64,000 nt of DNA from Nocardia vermiculata NBRC 100427 (GCF_001613265.1 NZ_BDCA01000014.1:1-64000); one strand, 5' to 3'; positions 51,993-61,032 are shown, counted from the first letter of the stretch. Numbers and translations are program-made. Notes: generated from the letters alone by a model not told the origin.

Positions 51993-52511
51993 ATGACCGA
52001 ACGCAAACCAGCCGGTATGCAATTCGAGTCCTGGATCGACAAGCAGGTCCGCGAGGCGACCGAACGCGGCGAATTCGACAACCTGCCGGGCGCCGGCAAG
52101 CCACTGCCCGGAACGGGCGATCCGTACGACGAGAACTGGTGGCTGAAGAACTATCTGCACCGCGAAGGTGTCGGCGGTGACGGATTGCTGCCCACCTCAC
52201 TGGTACTGCGCCGCGACCTGGAGCGCCTGCCCGACACCGTCGCCGCGATGAACTCGGAGGCCGAGGTCCGCGAATACGTCGCCGACCTCAACTCCCGGAT
52301 CGTGGACTGGGTCCGAATGCCGCACGGCCCACAGGTTCGCGTGGCCCCCGTGCACACCGCCGACGTGGTCGAGAACTGGCGTTCGGCGCGCCGCTCGTCC
52401 ATCGCCGCGAACTCCGCGCGGCCCGCGGCCGAGACGAGCGCCGCGCGGACGCCCACCGCTCCGGCACGGGCCCGGCGCTCGTGGTGGCGTCGCCTGCTCG
52501 CGCGCGGCTGA
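51993..52511 (+). CDS. DUF1992 (DnaJ-homologue subfamily C member 28-like) protein
   Basis: 172 residues. The DUF1992 core ESWIDKQVREATERGEFDNLPGAGKPLPG then DENWWLKNYLHREGVG is clear; the C-terminal third is Arg/Ala-rich and ends RSWWRRLLARG. No J-domain. Function of the family is unknown. ATG 51993. Not obviously an operon with the helicase gene, 136 bp upstream. Confidence 0.85.
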   Translation: MTERKPAGMQFESWIDKQVREATERGEFDNLPGAGKPLPGTGDPYDENWWLKNYLHREGVGGDGLLPTSLVLRRDLERLPDTVAAMNSEAEVREYVADLNSRIVDWVRMPHGPQVRVAPVHTADVVENWRSARRSSIAANSARPAAETSAARTPTAPARARRSWWRRLLARG

Positions 52512-52517
52512 GCCGCC

Positions 52518-52976
52518 TTACTCCGCCGCCGGGGGAAATCCGCCGGTGGCAACCGGGCCCCACCGTTGCACGTCGATGCGGATCAGCGATTTGCCCTGAC
52601 GCGCCATCGCCGCGCGGTAGTCGTCCCAATCCGGGTGTTCACCGGCGATGCACCGGTAGTAGTCGACCAGCCCGTCGAGTGCCTCGGGCATGTCCAGCAC
52701 CTCGGCATGCCCGTCGATCTGCACATAGGGCCCGTCCCATTCCTCGGACAGCACGCAGATCGACACATTCGGATCCCGCCGGATGTTGCGTGCTTTGGCC
52801 CGTCCTGGATAGGTCGAGATCACGATCCGGCCGGATCCGTCGACACCACAGGTCACCGGTGACATCTGCGGGCGGCCGTCGGCGCGGCTGGTCATGAGAA
52901 CTCCCCGGTGCCGCGGGCGAGCGAATTCGAGCAGTTCGGCCCGGTCCACCTGTTCAGCAGTCGCGATACGTGGCAT
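52518..52976 (-). CDS. PPOX-class (pyridoxamine-phosphate-oxidase fold) F420-dependent protein
   Basis: 152 residues from ATG 52976 (longer in-frame starts to 52997 possible). Split-barrel flavin/F420 fold: HRGVLMTSRADGRPQMSPVTCGVD, RIVISTYPGRAKARNIRRDPNVSICV, YVQIDGHAEVLD. Relatives in mycobacteria bind F420 or haem/biliverdin. Convergent with DUF1992. Divergent from guaB1. Confidence 0.87.
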   Translation of the reverse strand: MPRIATAEQVDRAELLEFARPRHRGVLMTSRADGRPQMSPVTCGVDGSGRIVISTYPGRAKARNIRRDPNVSICVLSEEWDGPYVQIDGHAEVLDMPEALDGLVDYYRCIAGEHPDWDDYRAAMARQGKSLIRIDVQRWGPVATGGFPPAAE

Positions 52977-53004
52977 GACCCCGATCATCCCACGCAATTT
53001 CCCC

Positions 53005-53018
53005 TACACTGGCCGGAG
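53005..53018 (+). promoter_or_regulatory. Probable leaderless promoter -10 of guaB1
   Basis: TACACT at 53005-53010, 7 nt before GTG 53018, with no Shine-Dalgarno. Leaderless transcript likely. Confidence 0.4.
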
Positions 53019-54454
53019 TGCAGTTTCTTCCCGGACACACGCCGCCGTACGACCTCACCTACGACGATCTGTTCCTCGTACCCAACCGCACCGATGTCAC
53101 TTCCCGGTTCGATGTGGACCTGTCCACCAGCGACGGAACCGGAACCACCATTCCCATCGTGGTCGCGAATATGACCGCGGTCGCGGGCCGCCGCATGGCC
53201 GAGACGGTCGCGCGGCGCGGCGGCCTGGTCGTACTGCCGCAGGATCTGCCGATCAGCGCGGCCGCCGAGACCATCGGCTGGGTCAAGAGCCGCTCGCTCA
53301 CCGCCGACACCCCGGTCGTCCTCGAGCCCGACAATTCCGTGTCGGAGGCGCTGGCACTGATCCATAAGCGCGCCCACCGGGCCGTGGTCGTGGCCGAGGA
53401 CGGCAAGCCCGTCGGTGTGGTCACCGAATCCGCGTGCGCGGACGTGGACCGGTTCGCCCGCCTGCGCACCGTCGCCGATGCCGACTTCGTGACCGCCGCC
53501 GCGACGACGTCGCCGCGCGAGATCTTCGAACTGCTCGAGGCCGCGCACTCCGACCTCGCGGTACTGGTGCACGACGACGGTTCCCTGGCCGGCGTCATGA
53601 CCCGGACGGGCGCGGTTCGTGCCGGTATCTACGCCCCCGCCGTGGATGCGGCCGGTGCGCTGCGCGTCGCGGCCGCGGTCGGTGTGAACGGCGACATCCC
53701 GGCGAAGGCGAAAGCACTCGTCGACGCGGGCGCCGACGTACTGGTCATCGACACCGCCCACGGCCACCAGGTCAAGATGCTGGAATCGCTGCGCGCCGTC
53801 GCGGATCTGAAGCTGGGCGTGCCGTTGGTCGCGGGCAATGTGGTGTCCGCGGCCGGCACTCGCGATCTGGCCGAGGCCGGCGCCGATATCGTCAAGGTCG
53901 GTGTCGGTCCCGGCGCCATGTGCACCACCCGGATGATGACCGGCGTGGGCCGCCCGCAGTTCTCGGCGGTCGCCGAATGTGCCGCGGCGGCACAGGAGCT
54001 CGGTGTCCGGATCTGGGCCGACGGCGGGGTGCGTCATCCTCGCGATGTCGCACTGGCACTGGCCGCGGGCGCCTCCAACGTGATGATCGGCTCCTGGTTC
54101 GCCGGCACCTACGAATCCCCCGGCGATCTGCGCGTGGACCGCGACGGCAACGCGTACAAGGAGAGCTTCGGCATGGCGTCCAAACGTGCCGTGGCCGCCC
54201 GCACCGCCGCCGACAGCGGATTCGACCGGGCGCGCAAGGCACTGTTCGAGGAGGGGATCTCCTCGTCCCGGATGCGGCTGGATCCGGAACGGCCGGGAGT
54301 CGAGGACCTGATCGACCACATCTGCTCGGGCGTACGCAGCGCATGCACCTACGCCGGCGCCGCCACCCTGGCCGAACTCCACGCCAACGCGGTCCTCGGC
54401 GTGCAGTCGGCGGCCGGTTTCGCCGAAGGCCGTCCACTGCCCTCGGGCTGGTGA
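53018..54454 (+). CDS. guaB1: GuaB1-type GMP reductase (IMPDH-related, CBS domains)
   Basis: 478 residues. TIM barrel interrupted by two CBS motifs (about residues 95-205: VSEALALIHKRAHRAVVVAEDGKPVGVV and LAVLVHDDGSLAGVMTR). Catalytic Cys lies in GPGAMCTTRMMTGVG; ADGGVRHPRDVALALAAGA binds phosphate. In mycobacteria the GuaB1 group (Rv1843c, MSMEG_3634) is a GMP reductase rather than IMP dehydrogenase. It salvages GMP to IMP using NADPH. Followed by a terminator, then the CNNM pair, as in mycobacteria. Confidence 0.88.
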   Translation: MQFLPGHTPPYDLTYDDLFLVPNRTDVTSRFDVDLSTSDGTGTTIPIVVANMTAVAGRRMAETVARRGGLVVLPQDLPISAAAETIGWVKSRSLTADTPVVLEPDNSVSEALALIHKRAHRAVVVAEDGKPVGVVTESACADVDRFARLRTVADADFVTAAATTSPREIFELLEAAHSDLAVLVHDDGSLAGVMTRTGAVRAGIYAPAVDAAGALRVAAAVGVNGDIPAKAKALVDAGADVLVIDTAHGHQVKMLESLRAVADLKLGVPLVAGNVVSAAGTRDLAEAGADIVKVGVGPGAMCTTRMMTGVGRPQFSAVAECAAAAQELGVRIWADGGVRHPRDVALALAAGASNVMIGSWFAGTYESPGDLRVDRDGNAYKESFGMASKRAVAARTAADSGFDRARKALFEEGISSSRMRLDPERPGVEDLIDHICSGVRSACTYAGAATLAELHANAVLGVQSAAGFAEGRPLPSGW

Positions 54455-54511
54455 GACGGCGGCACGGCCGCGGTGGCGGGGTGGCCCGCCCCGGTGCGAC
54501 GCGCCGCCGCG

Positions 54512-54534
54512 CCGGGCCCCACTTCGGGGCCCGG
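54512..54534. terminator. Terminator hairpin after guaB1
   Basis: CCGGGCCCC-ACTTC-GGGGCCCGG, perfect 9-bp stem, 58 bp after the guaB1 stop. A -10-like TAACAT follows at 54535-54540 and could start the CNNM transcript. Confidence 0.65.
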
Positions 54535-54614
54535 TAACATAGGATTTGCCGACCGGCGGGCGCACTGCCCCGGCGGCACAGATCGTCCCGCTCGTCCCCT
54601 GCGAAAGGAACCAG

Positions 54615-54731
54615 TTGTCACCCGCGTCCGAGGGCGCCACTCAGGAGGGCTCCTCTATCGAGCCGGGTGACCAACCCGGCGCCTCCGTCTCCACAACTCC
54701 ACCGTCGACCGGCGGGCGGTGCAGATCGTGA
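54615..54731 (+). CDS. Possible 38-aa leader peptide ORF of the CNNM gene
   Basis: TTG at 54615 has a strong GAAAGGA 5 nt upstream, whereas the downstream CNNM start has none. The ORF encodes 38 residues rich in Ser, Gly, Thr and Pro (four separate prolines and acidic residues, including IEPGDQPG and TTPP). Its TGA overlaps the CNNM GTG at 54728 (GTGA), which suggests coupling. Whether it is translated is unknown. Confidence 0.4.
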   Translation: MSPASEGATQEGSSIEPGDQPGASVSTTPPSTGGRCRS

Positions 54732-56104
54732 CCGTTGTCCTCACCATCGTCAGCCTGTTGGGATTCATCGCACTCACCCTCGGCACGGCGGTCTTCGTCG
54801 CTGCCGAGTTCTCGCTGACCGCCCTGGAACGCAGCACCGTCGAGGCGCACGCCCGCGAGGGCGATCGCCGCGCTCGCCAGGTGCGTCATGCGCATCGCAC
54901 CCTGTCGTTCCAGCTGTCGGGTGCGCAGCTCGGCATCACCATCACCACACTGGTCACCGGCTACATCGCCGAACCGGTCCTGGCCCGGTTCATCACTCCG
55001 CTCTGCACGGCGGTCGGGGCGAGCGAGCGCACCGCCGAGGCCATTTCACTGGTCGTGGCCCTCGTCCTGGCGACGTCGCTGTCGATGATCTACGGCGAAC
55101 TCGTGCCCAAGAACATCGCGATCGCCAAGCCGTTGACAACGGCGCGCTGGACCGCCGCGCCGATGATCGTGTTCACCACGGTGTTCTCCTGGCTGATCAG
55201 ACTACTCAACGGTGCCGCGAACTGGGCGGTGCGGCGGCTGGGCATCGAACCGGCCGAAGAGTTGCGCTCGGCCCGCTCTCCGCAGGAACTGGGCTCACTG
55301 GTACGTACCTCGGCCCAGCGCGGGGCTCTCGATCAGCGCACCGCTCTGGTGGTGGACCGCTCGCTGTTGTTCGGTGAGCGCAGCGCGGAGGATCTCATGA
55401 CTCCGCGGGTGAAGATCGAATCGCTGGATCAGCACGACACCATCGCCGATCTCATCGACGCGGCCGGGCGCACCGGCATGTCGCGGTTCCCGGTCATCGA
55501 CGGCGACCTCGACAACACTCTCGGCATCGTGCACGTCAAACAGGCATTCCTGTATCCGGCAGGCCGGCGCGCCACGATCGCGCTGTCGTCGATCGCACGT
55601 CCGGTTCCGATCGTGCCGGCCAGTCTCGACGGCGACACCGTGCTCGAGCGGGTGCGCGCCGACGGCATGCAGCTGGCGCTGGTGGTCGACGAGTACGGCG
55701 GCACCGCCGGGCTGGTCACGATGGAGGACATCATCGAGGAGATCCTCGGTGATGTACGCGACGAGCACGACGAGGAGGAACTCGACGTGCGGCGCACCAC
55801 GCTGGGCTGGAACTGCTCCGGGCTACTGCGCATCGACGAGGTCTCCCGCGCCACCGGGTACGTCGCCCCCGAGGGCGATTACGACACGCTCGGCGGACTC
55901 GTTCTCACCACGCTGGGACGGATCCCGGTCGCCGGTGACGAGGTGCTGCTGCCGATGGAGGGGACCGGACAGGGCATGGATCCGCACAGTGACGGCGGCT
56001 GGCTGGCCCGGGTGGAACGGATGGACGAACGCCGTATCGACCGGGTGCTGCTGCAGCCGGTCGACGCGGCTGCGGTAACGACCTGGGAGCTCAGTCATGG
56101 GTGA
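54728..56104 (+). CDS. CNNM/CorC-type hemolysin-family membrane protein, full length
   Basis: 458 residues from GTG 54728 (GTG 54719 also in frame). CNNM (DUF21) membrane domain to about residue 195 (LGTAVFVAAEFSLTALERSTV, LSFQLSGAQLGITITTLVTGY, SMIYGELVPKNIAIAKP), a CBS pair about 210-330 (DLMTPRVKIESL, LALVVDEYGGTAGLVTMEDIIEEILG), and a CorC_HlyC domain after 345. Family members transport Mg2+ or Co2+. Resembles M. tuberculosis Rv1842c, next to guaB1. A leader ORF overlaps its start. Confidence 0.88.
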   Translation: MTVVLTIVSLLGFIALTLGTAVFVAAEFSLTALERSTVEAHAREGDRRARQVRHAHRTLSFQLSGAQLGITITTLVTGYIAEPVLARFITPLCTAVGASERTAEAISLVVALVLATSLSMIYGELVPKNIAIAKPLTTARWTAAPMIVFTTVFSWLIRLLNGAANWAVRRLGIEPAEELRSARSPQELGSLVRTSAQRGALDQRTALVVDRSLLFGERSAEDLMTPRVKIESLDQHDTIADLIDAAGRTGMSRFPVIDGDLDNTLGIVHVKQAFLYPAGRRATIALSSIARPVPIVPASLDGDTVLERVRADGMQLALVVDEYGGTAGLVTMEDIIEEILGDVRDEHDEEELDVRRTTLGWNCSGLLRIDEVSRATGYVAPEGDYDTLGGLVLTTLGRIPVAGDEVLLPMEGTGQGMDPHSDGGWLARVERMDERRIDRVLLQPVDAAAVTTWELSHG

Positions 56105-57161
56105 TGTGTTCGGGCTGGTACTGACCCTCGTGCTGCTGGGCGCCAACGCCTTCTTCGTGGGCGCCGAATTCGCCCTCATCTCCGCCCGCCGTGATCGTCT
56201 GGAAACGCTGGCCGCCCAGGGCAAGCGTGGCGCGGGGACGGTGATCGGCGCGGCCGAGCACCTGTCGATGATGCTGGCCGCGGCTCAGCTGGGCATCACC
56301 ATCTGTTCACTGCTGCTGGGCCGGATCGGCGAGCCGGCCATCGCGCATCTGCTCGAGCGCCCGTTCGAGCTCGTCGGGATGCCCGATCAGCTGCTGCACC
56401 CGGTCGGTTTCGCCCTGGCGCTGGTGCTGGTGGTGATCCTGCACATGCTGATGGGCGAGATGATCCCGAAGAACATCGCACTCGCCGGTCCGGAGCGGGT
56501 GGCACTGTTGCTGGTGCCGATCATGTTGTGGTGGCTGCGGCTGGCCCGCCCCCTGATCGGGCTCTACAACCTGGCCGCCAATCTCACCCTGCGGGCGATG
56601 CGGATCGAGCCGAAGGACGAACTCGACGCCACCGTTTCCTCGGTGGAGCTGGCGGAGATGATCGGCGAATCACGCTCCGAGGGGCTCATCGACGAGGAGG
56701 AGCACCGCCGGCTCACCCAGGCGCTGGGTACCACCGATCGGATCGTCGCCGACGTCATGGTGCCGTTGGCATCGACCCGCTGCGTGCCGTTGCGTGGCGA
56801 CGGCACCACGCTGGGCGATATCGAATCCGCGGTGGCCGAAACCGGCTTCTCCCGGTACCCGGTGCGTACCGCGGACGGCTCCGTGGTCGGGTATCTGCAC
56901 GTCAAGGATGTGCTGGACAAGGTGGCCGACGACTCGGCCGGACCGTCGACACCGATTCCGCGTACCGATATCCGGCCGCTGCCCTCGGTCGCCGCCGGTA
57001 CCGGGCTCTACGAGGCACTGGCCCGGCTGCGCCGTACCAACAGCCATCTCGGACGGGTGATCGACGGCCACGGGACCACCGTCGGTATCGTCGCGCTCGA
57101 AGACCTGGTCGAAGAGTTCGTGGGCACCGTGCGCGACGCCACCCATCGGAACGCCGAGTGA
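56097..57161 (+). CDS. CNNM/CBS hemolysin-family membrane protein, short form
   Basis: 354 residues. CNNM domain (GANAFFVGAEFALISARRDRL, LAAAQLGITICSLLLGRI, HMLMGEMIPKNIALAGP) and a CBS pair (DVMVPLASTRCVPLRGDGT, FSRYPVRTADGSVVGYLHVKD, GTTVGIVALEDLVEEFVG). It lacks the CorC_HlyC domain of its partner. Start ATG overlaps the previous gene by 8 nt, so the pair is translated together and may form a hetero-oligomer. Like Rv1841c. Confidence 0.9.
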   Translation: MGDVFGLVLTLVLLGANAFFVGAEFALISARRDRLETLAAQGKRGAGTVIGAAEHLSMMLAAAQLGITICSLLLGRIGEPAIAHLLERPFELVGMPDQLLHPVGFALALVLVVILHMLMGEMIPKNIALAGPERVALLLVPIMLWWLRLARPLIGLYNLAANLTLRAMRIEPKDELDATVSSVELAEMIGESRSEGLIDEEEHRRLTQALGTTDRIVADVMVPLASTRCVPLRGDGTTLGDIESAVAETGFSRYPVRTADGSVVGYLHVKDVLDKVADDSAGPSTPIPRTDIRPLPSVAAGTGLYEALARLRRTNSHLGRVIDGHGTTVGIVALEDLVEEFVGTVRDATHRNAE

Positions 57162-57168
57162 ACACCGC

Positions 57169-58068
57169 ATGACGACCGACACAGTCACCGTCCATGTACT
57201 GCCGGAACGGCAGTGGCGCGAGCGGGCGCGGGCCCATCGGGATCGGGTCCAGACGTTGGTGGGGCCCTATCTGCGCGAACGCGCCGACGGGCACAAACAT
57301 CCGGTGACCGATTTCCTGTTCACGTACTACGGGCACAAACCCGCACAACTGCGCCGCTGGCATCCGGGATTCGGAGTGGCTCTGGAGAATTCGGGCGAGT
57401 ACGAGAATCGGCGCGGCTACCGCCGGATCAGCGGCGCGGACGCGGCGGTGCCGGTCTGCACCGCCGACCCGGCCTTCCTCGCACGCCGCCGCGACACCGT
57501 GGAATTCGTCGCCGAGCTGCTGGCCGCAACCGCCACCCGCCCCCCGCTGCTGTCCTGCTTCGGTCTGCACGAGTGGGCGATGGTGTATCGCAGCGACGAG
57601 CTACGACACGAGCAGGTCCCGTTGCGACTCGGCCGGGCCGGCACCGACGCGGTCGTCGACGCGATGCCGCTGCGCTGCACACATTTCGACGCCTTCCGCT
57701 TCTTCACTCCGGAGGCCGCGCCGCGCAACGTCGAGCGGTTGACCCGCGACGATCAGATCCGCCGCGAACAGCCCGGATGTCTGCATGCGGGGATGGACCT
57801 GTACAAGTGGGCGTTCAAACTGATGCCGTTGATCGGTTCGGACCTGCTGCTGGAGTGTTTCGAGGCCGCGTGCGATGCGCGTGAGATCGATATGCGGGCC
57901 AGCCCGTACGACCTGTCGGAGTACGGCTACCGGCCGATCCCGATCGAAACGCCTGCCGGGCGGGCGGAATACGTCCGGCACCAGAACCGGATCGCCGAGC
58001 GCGCCCACGGCCTGCGCACCCGGCTGGTGACCGAATGCCAGGCGTTGCTGGCACTGTGCCCGCAGTAG
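57169..58068 (+). CDS. Conserved protein often annotated as 3-methyladenine DNA glycosylase
   Basis: 299 residues. A well-conserved actinobacterial family: VTDFLFTYYGHKPAQLRRWHPGFGVAL, LLSCFGLHEWAMVYRSDELRHEQVPLRLG, GCLHAGMDLYKWAFKLMPLIGSDLL, PYDLSEYGYRPIPIETPAGRAEYVRHQ. I do not see the helix-hairpin-helix of AlkA, so the DNA-glycosylase name rests on annotation habit. Start ATG 57169 lies 7 bp after the CNNM stop, so it probably belongs to that operon. Confidence 0.72.
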   Translation: MTTDTVTVHVLPERQWRERARAHRDRVQTLVGPYLRERADGHKHPVTDFLFTYYGHKPAQLRRWHPGFGVALENSGEYENRRGYRRISGADAAVPVCTADPAFLARRRDTVEFVAELLAATATRPPLLSCFGLHEWAMVYRSDELRHEQVPLRLGRAGTDAVVDAMPLRCTHFDAFRFFTPEAAPRNVERLTRDDQIRREQPGCLHAGMDLYKWAFKLMPLIGSDLLLECFEAACDAREIDMRASPYDLSEYGYRPIPIETPAGRAEYVRHQNRIAERAHGLRTRLVTECQALLALCPQ

Positions 58069-58077
58069 CGGTGCGCG

Positions 58078-58551
58078 TCAGCGCACGGAACGAATGCCCA
58101 ATTCGGCGCTGGCATCGTAGATCCAGGACATGTCCGCCGCCGCGAAGTCCGACATCCAGTTCGGCGGCGCGGCGGCGGTGAGGGTGTCGAGGTTCCAGTA
58201 GTCCTTCCACAGCGAGATCCGGCCGCGCTCAACCCGATGCACCGTCACGAAGGGCAGTTCGGCTCGTTCACCGGTGGGCCAGACCCAGGTCTCGGAGTGT
58301 TCGTAGACGACGTCGGGACCGTCGGCGATCAGCAGTCCGTCGTGATTGGCGTATTCGGCGAGTCCGGCCAGCCCGATTCGCAAGCGCTTGACGGTATCCA
58401 CAGGCCCCTTCGCGGCGAGCGTCGGACCGGTGGGCATATCCAGGTAGATACAGTCCGCACTGAGCAGAGCGGCCACCGCATCCCAGTCACGCCGGCCCAG
58501 CTCCCGCCACAGTCGCAGCACGACCGCCCGCGGATCGTCGTTGTCGGACAT
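58078..58551 (-). CDS. Limonene-1,2-epoxide hydrolase/SnoaL-like (NTF2 fold) protein
   Basis: 157 residues from ATG 58551; the upstream frame to 58590 is charged junk. NTF2-like fold with RLWRELGRRDWDAVAALLSADCIYLDMP, EHSETWVW and RGRISLWKDYWNLDTL, resembling limonene epoxide hydrolase (EphG-type) proteins. Convergent with the glycosylase-like gene. Hydrolase or dehydratase activity is not shown. Confidence 0.75.
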   Translation of the reverse strand: MSDNDDPRAVVLRLWRELGRRDWDAVAALLSADCIYLDMPTGPTLAAKGPVDTVKRLRIGLAGLAEYANHDGLLIADGPDVVYEHSETWVWPTGERAELPFVTVHRVERGRISLWKDYWNLDTLTAAAPPNWMSDFAAADMSWIYDASAELGIRSVR

Positions 58552-58809
58552 CCGTTTCCTCGCTTTCCGGGGGCGGCCGACGGCCGCCATCCGTCATGTC
58601 TGCAACGCGTTTCACTATCCGCGCCGAGTCTGTCTCGAGTGCGGCTGTGGCGCAACAGGTCCTGCCGGGCCGCGGCTTTCGCGGAAACCGGCCCACCGTG
58701 ATGTGAGCTGGGTTACCGTTCGAAAACGGTTGCCTCGCCGGTGGCGTCTGTCACATCCGGCGATCGGCGACACGCGTCCCGTTTCGATGTGGAAAGTGGG
58801 GGTCCCGCG

Positions 58810-60387
58810 ATGGTGCGGTTGTCGCGCAGGCGCACGTCCAGACCACTGATCGTACTGGCCGCCGCGCTGCTGGTCGCCGCGGTTCTGCCCCTGGGTGGTG
58901 CCTCGGCGGATCTGCAGTCCGATATCGCCACTCAGGTGCAGGAATTCCTCGATATCGGCACAACGGCGGTACCCGAGGCCGATTGCGGGCCCGGATCCAG
59001 GCCCGAAACCGGGATGCAGGGCGACGTTCCGGCCGCGGATCGCAACAGCGGCCGCAGTACCGGGGGCTATACCTGCAACATGTCGTTCGTCGGCGGTTAC
59101 GCCGGCCACGGTGGCGGCATCACCTCCACCACATTCGACCACTGCTCCTACACCGGCTCCTTCTTCCCTGGAAATCTGCTCGGCCCCGCGCAGGGGGTTC
59201 AGGTGCTCGATGTCTCCGATCCGGCACATCCGGCCCTGACCGCCACGCTGACCGAGCCGGCGATGCTGGCCGGCACCTGGGAGAGCCTGAAGGTCAACAC
59301 CGCACGCAAACTATTGGTGGGCACGGGCGTTCCGCTCCTCGAGGGGGCCGGATATCTGTCGGTCTACGACATCTCCGATTGCGCGCATCCCCGGCTGCTC
59401 AACCCCGGTCCCGGCTCGAATCTGGGCATGCCGCTGCCGATCACGACACATGAGGGCGGCTTCTCCCCCGACGGTCGCACCTATTGGGCCTCCGGTATCG
59501 CGCCCGGTTTCGTCAGCGCGGTCGACCTCACCGATCCGGCGCATCCACACGTGATCTGGCAGGGGCTGACGGGCATCGAGTCCCATGGCTTCGGAATCAG
59601 CCCCGACGGCAACCGTATGTATCTGTCGGCGCTGGGCGGATTCACCGTGCTCGATATCAGCGCCGTCCAGCGACGTGATCCGAATCCACAGGTCGACCAC
59701 ATCGGGCGGGTGTTCTGGACCGACGGGTGGGCCACGCAGCACAGTGTGCCGGTCAGCTACGACGGCAAGCCCTACCTGTTCACCGTGGACGAAGCCGGTG
59801 CCGGCGGGGTGAAGCTGGTCGACATCTCCGACGAGAATGCCCCGAAGGTGGTCGGCAAGATAAAACTGCAGATCAACCTGCCCGAGAACCAGGACAGTAT
59901 GGTTGCCTCGTCGATGGGCGGTTCGGTGTTCGCCTACGATCCGCACTACTGCGCGGCCGATCGTGCCGAGAATCCGACGGCGCTGGCCTGTGGCTGGGAA
60001 TCGTCGGGTATCCGGGTCTTCGATGTGCGCGATCCCTTCCGTGTCCACGAGATCGCCTACTTCAATCCGCCCGCCCGCACCGGTGAGAATCTGCAGCTGT
60101 GGAATTCTCCGCACGCGCTGGGATCGTTGATGGGAGCGCCGGTGCTCGAGGGCTTCTCGGTGGCACGGGCGATTCTGGACGGAAAATTCGATCCGGCACA
60201 GGCATTGTCACCGCGCAGCGGGATGGTTCTCGGCGGCGACGTGTCCACCGACTGGTGTTTCGCACCGCCGGAATGGCACGGGAGTCAGCTGTGGACCACC
60301 TGTAACGACAACGGATTCATGGTGCTACAACTCGACAACGACGTGTATTCACCACCGTCGGACCAGCGCTCGGTCGTGGGCTCGTAG
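58810..60387 (+). CDS. Secreted LVIVD-repeat beta-propeller protein
   Basis: 525 residues from ATG 58810 (frame open from 58741). Signal peptide RPLIVLAAALLVAAVLPLGGASA. The mature part has repeated LVIVD-like segments: VQVLDVSDPAHPALTATL, LSVYDISDCAHPRLLNPG, VSAVDLTDPAHPHVIW, FTVLDISAVQRRDPNP, VKLVDISDENAPKVVG, IRVFDVRDPFRVHEIAYF. That is a six-bladed-propeller-like pattern. Several Cys suggest disulfides. Its stop directly adjoins the DUF305 start, so they are co-transcribed. Confidence 0.85.
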   Translation: MVRLSRRRTSRPLIVLAAALLVAAVLPLGGASADLQSDIATQVQEFLDIGTTAVPEADCGPGSRPETGMQGDVPAADRNSGRSTGGYTCNMSFVGGYAGHGGGITSTTFDHCSYTGSFFPGNLLGPAQGVQVLDVSDPAHPALTATLTEPAMLAGTWESLKVNTARKLLVGTGVPLLEGAGYLSVYDISDCAHPRLLNPGPGSNLGMPLPITTHEGGFSPDGRTYWASGIAPGFVSAVDLTDPAHPHVIWQGLTGIESHGFGISPDGNRMYLSALGGFTVLDISAVQRRDPNPQVDHIGRVFWTDGWATQHSVPVSYDGKPYLFTVDEAGAGGVKLVDISDENAPKVVGKIKLQINLPENQDSMVASSMGGSVFAYDPHYCAADRAENPTALACGWESSGIRVFDVRDPFRVHEIAYFNPPARTGENLQLWNSPHALGSLMGAPVLEGFSVARAILDGKFDPAQALSPRSGMVLGGDVSTDWCFAPPEWHGSQLWTTCNDNGFMVLQLDNDVYSPPSDQRSVVGS

Positions 60388-61032
60388 ATGTCGCACTGGT
60401 TTCGCTGGGCCTCCTACGCGTCGGCCGCTCTGATCCTGCTGGTGATCGGCGCGGCACTACGGCCGGTGGTGCTGCCCGAGAAACACACCACCCCACCGAT
60501 TCTCGACGCCACCGAGATCGGGTTCGCCCAGGATATGACCGCCCACCACCAGCAGGCGATCCTGCTGGTGGCCCGCCTGGACCCCGCTGTGGATCCGCAG
60601 GTGCTGCGGCTGGCGCAGCAGATCGATCAGTCCCAGCGCATCGAAATCGGCACCATGCTGGGCTGGCTACGCCTGGCCGGCGCTGCCCCCATGTCCAGTC
60701 ACCCGATGGGCTGGACGACCGCGAAAACAGCCGGCACACATCACCGTTCCGGCGACACCGGGACCGAACAGCCGGCGGCCATGCCGGGTATGGCGACGAT
60801 GACGGAGCTGAACCGGCTGGCCGCGGCCCACGGCCGGGAGGCGGAAGTCCTGTTCCTGCAACTGATGTACCGCCACCATCAGGGCGGGATATCGATGGCT
60901 CGTGCTGCCGATCAGGAGATCGCGTCGGGACCGGTCAAGGAGCAGGCCCGGGCCATGGTCGTATCGCAGAGCGAGGAGACCGGGTTGATCGCCCTCATGT
61001 TGAACCAGCGCGGCGCCCGACCGCTGCCGTAA
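60388..61032 (+). CDS. DUF305 membrane-anchored protein
   Basis: 214 residues. An N-terminal membrane segment ASYASAALILLVIGAALRPVV is followed by two DUF305 histidine motifs, DMTAHHQQAILLVARL and MYRHHQGGISMARAAD. The family is ferritin-like helical and often linked to copper or metal resistance. Met- and His-rich stretches (PMSSHPMGW, AAMPGMATM) lie between the two. It starts at the base after the propeller gene's stop, so the two probably act together outside the membrane. Confidence 0.87.
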   Translation: MSHWFRWASYASAALILLVIGAALRPVVLPEKHTTPPILDATEIGFAQDMTAHHQQAILLVARLDPAVDPQVLRLAQQIDQSQRIEIGTMLGWLRLAGAAPMSSHPMGWTTAKTAGTHHRSGDTGTEQPAAMPGMATMTELNRLAAAHGREAEVLFLQLMYRHHQGGISMARAADQEIASGPVKEQARAMVVSQSEETGLIALMLNQRGARPLP

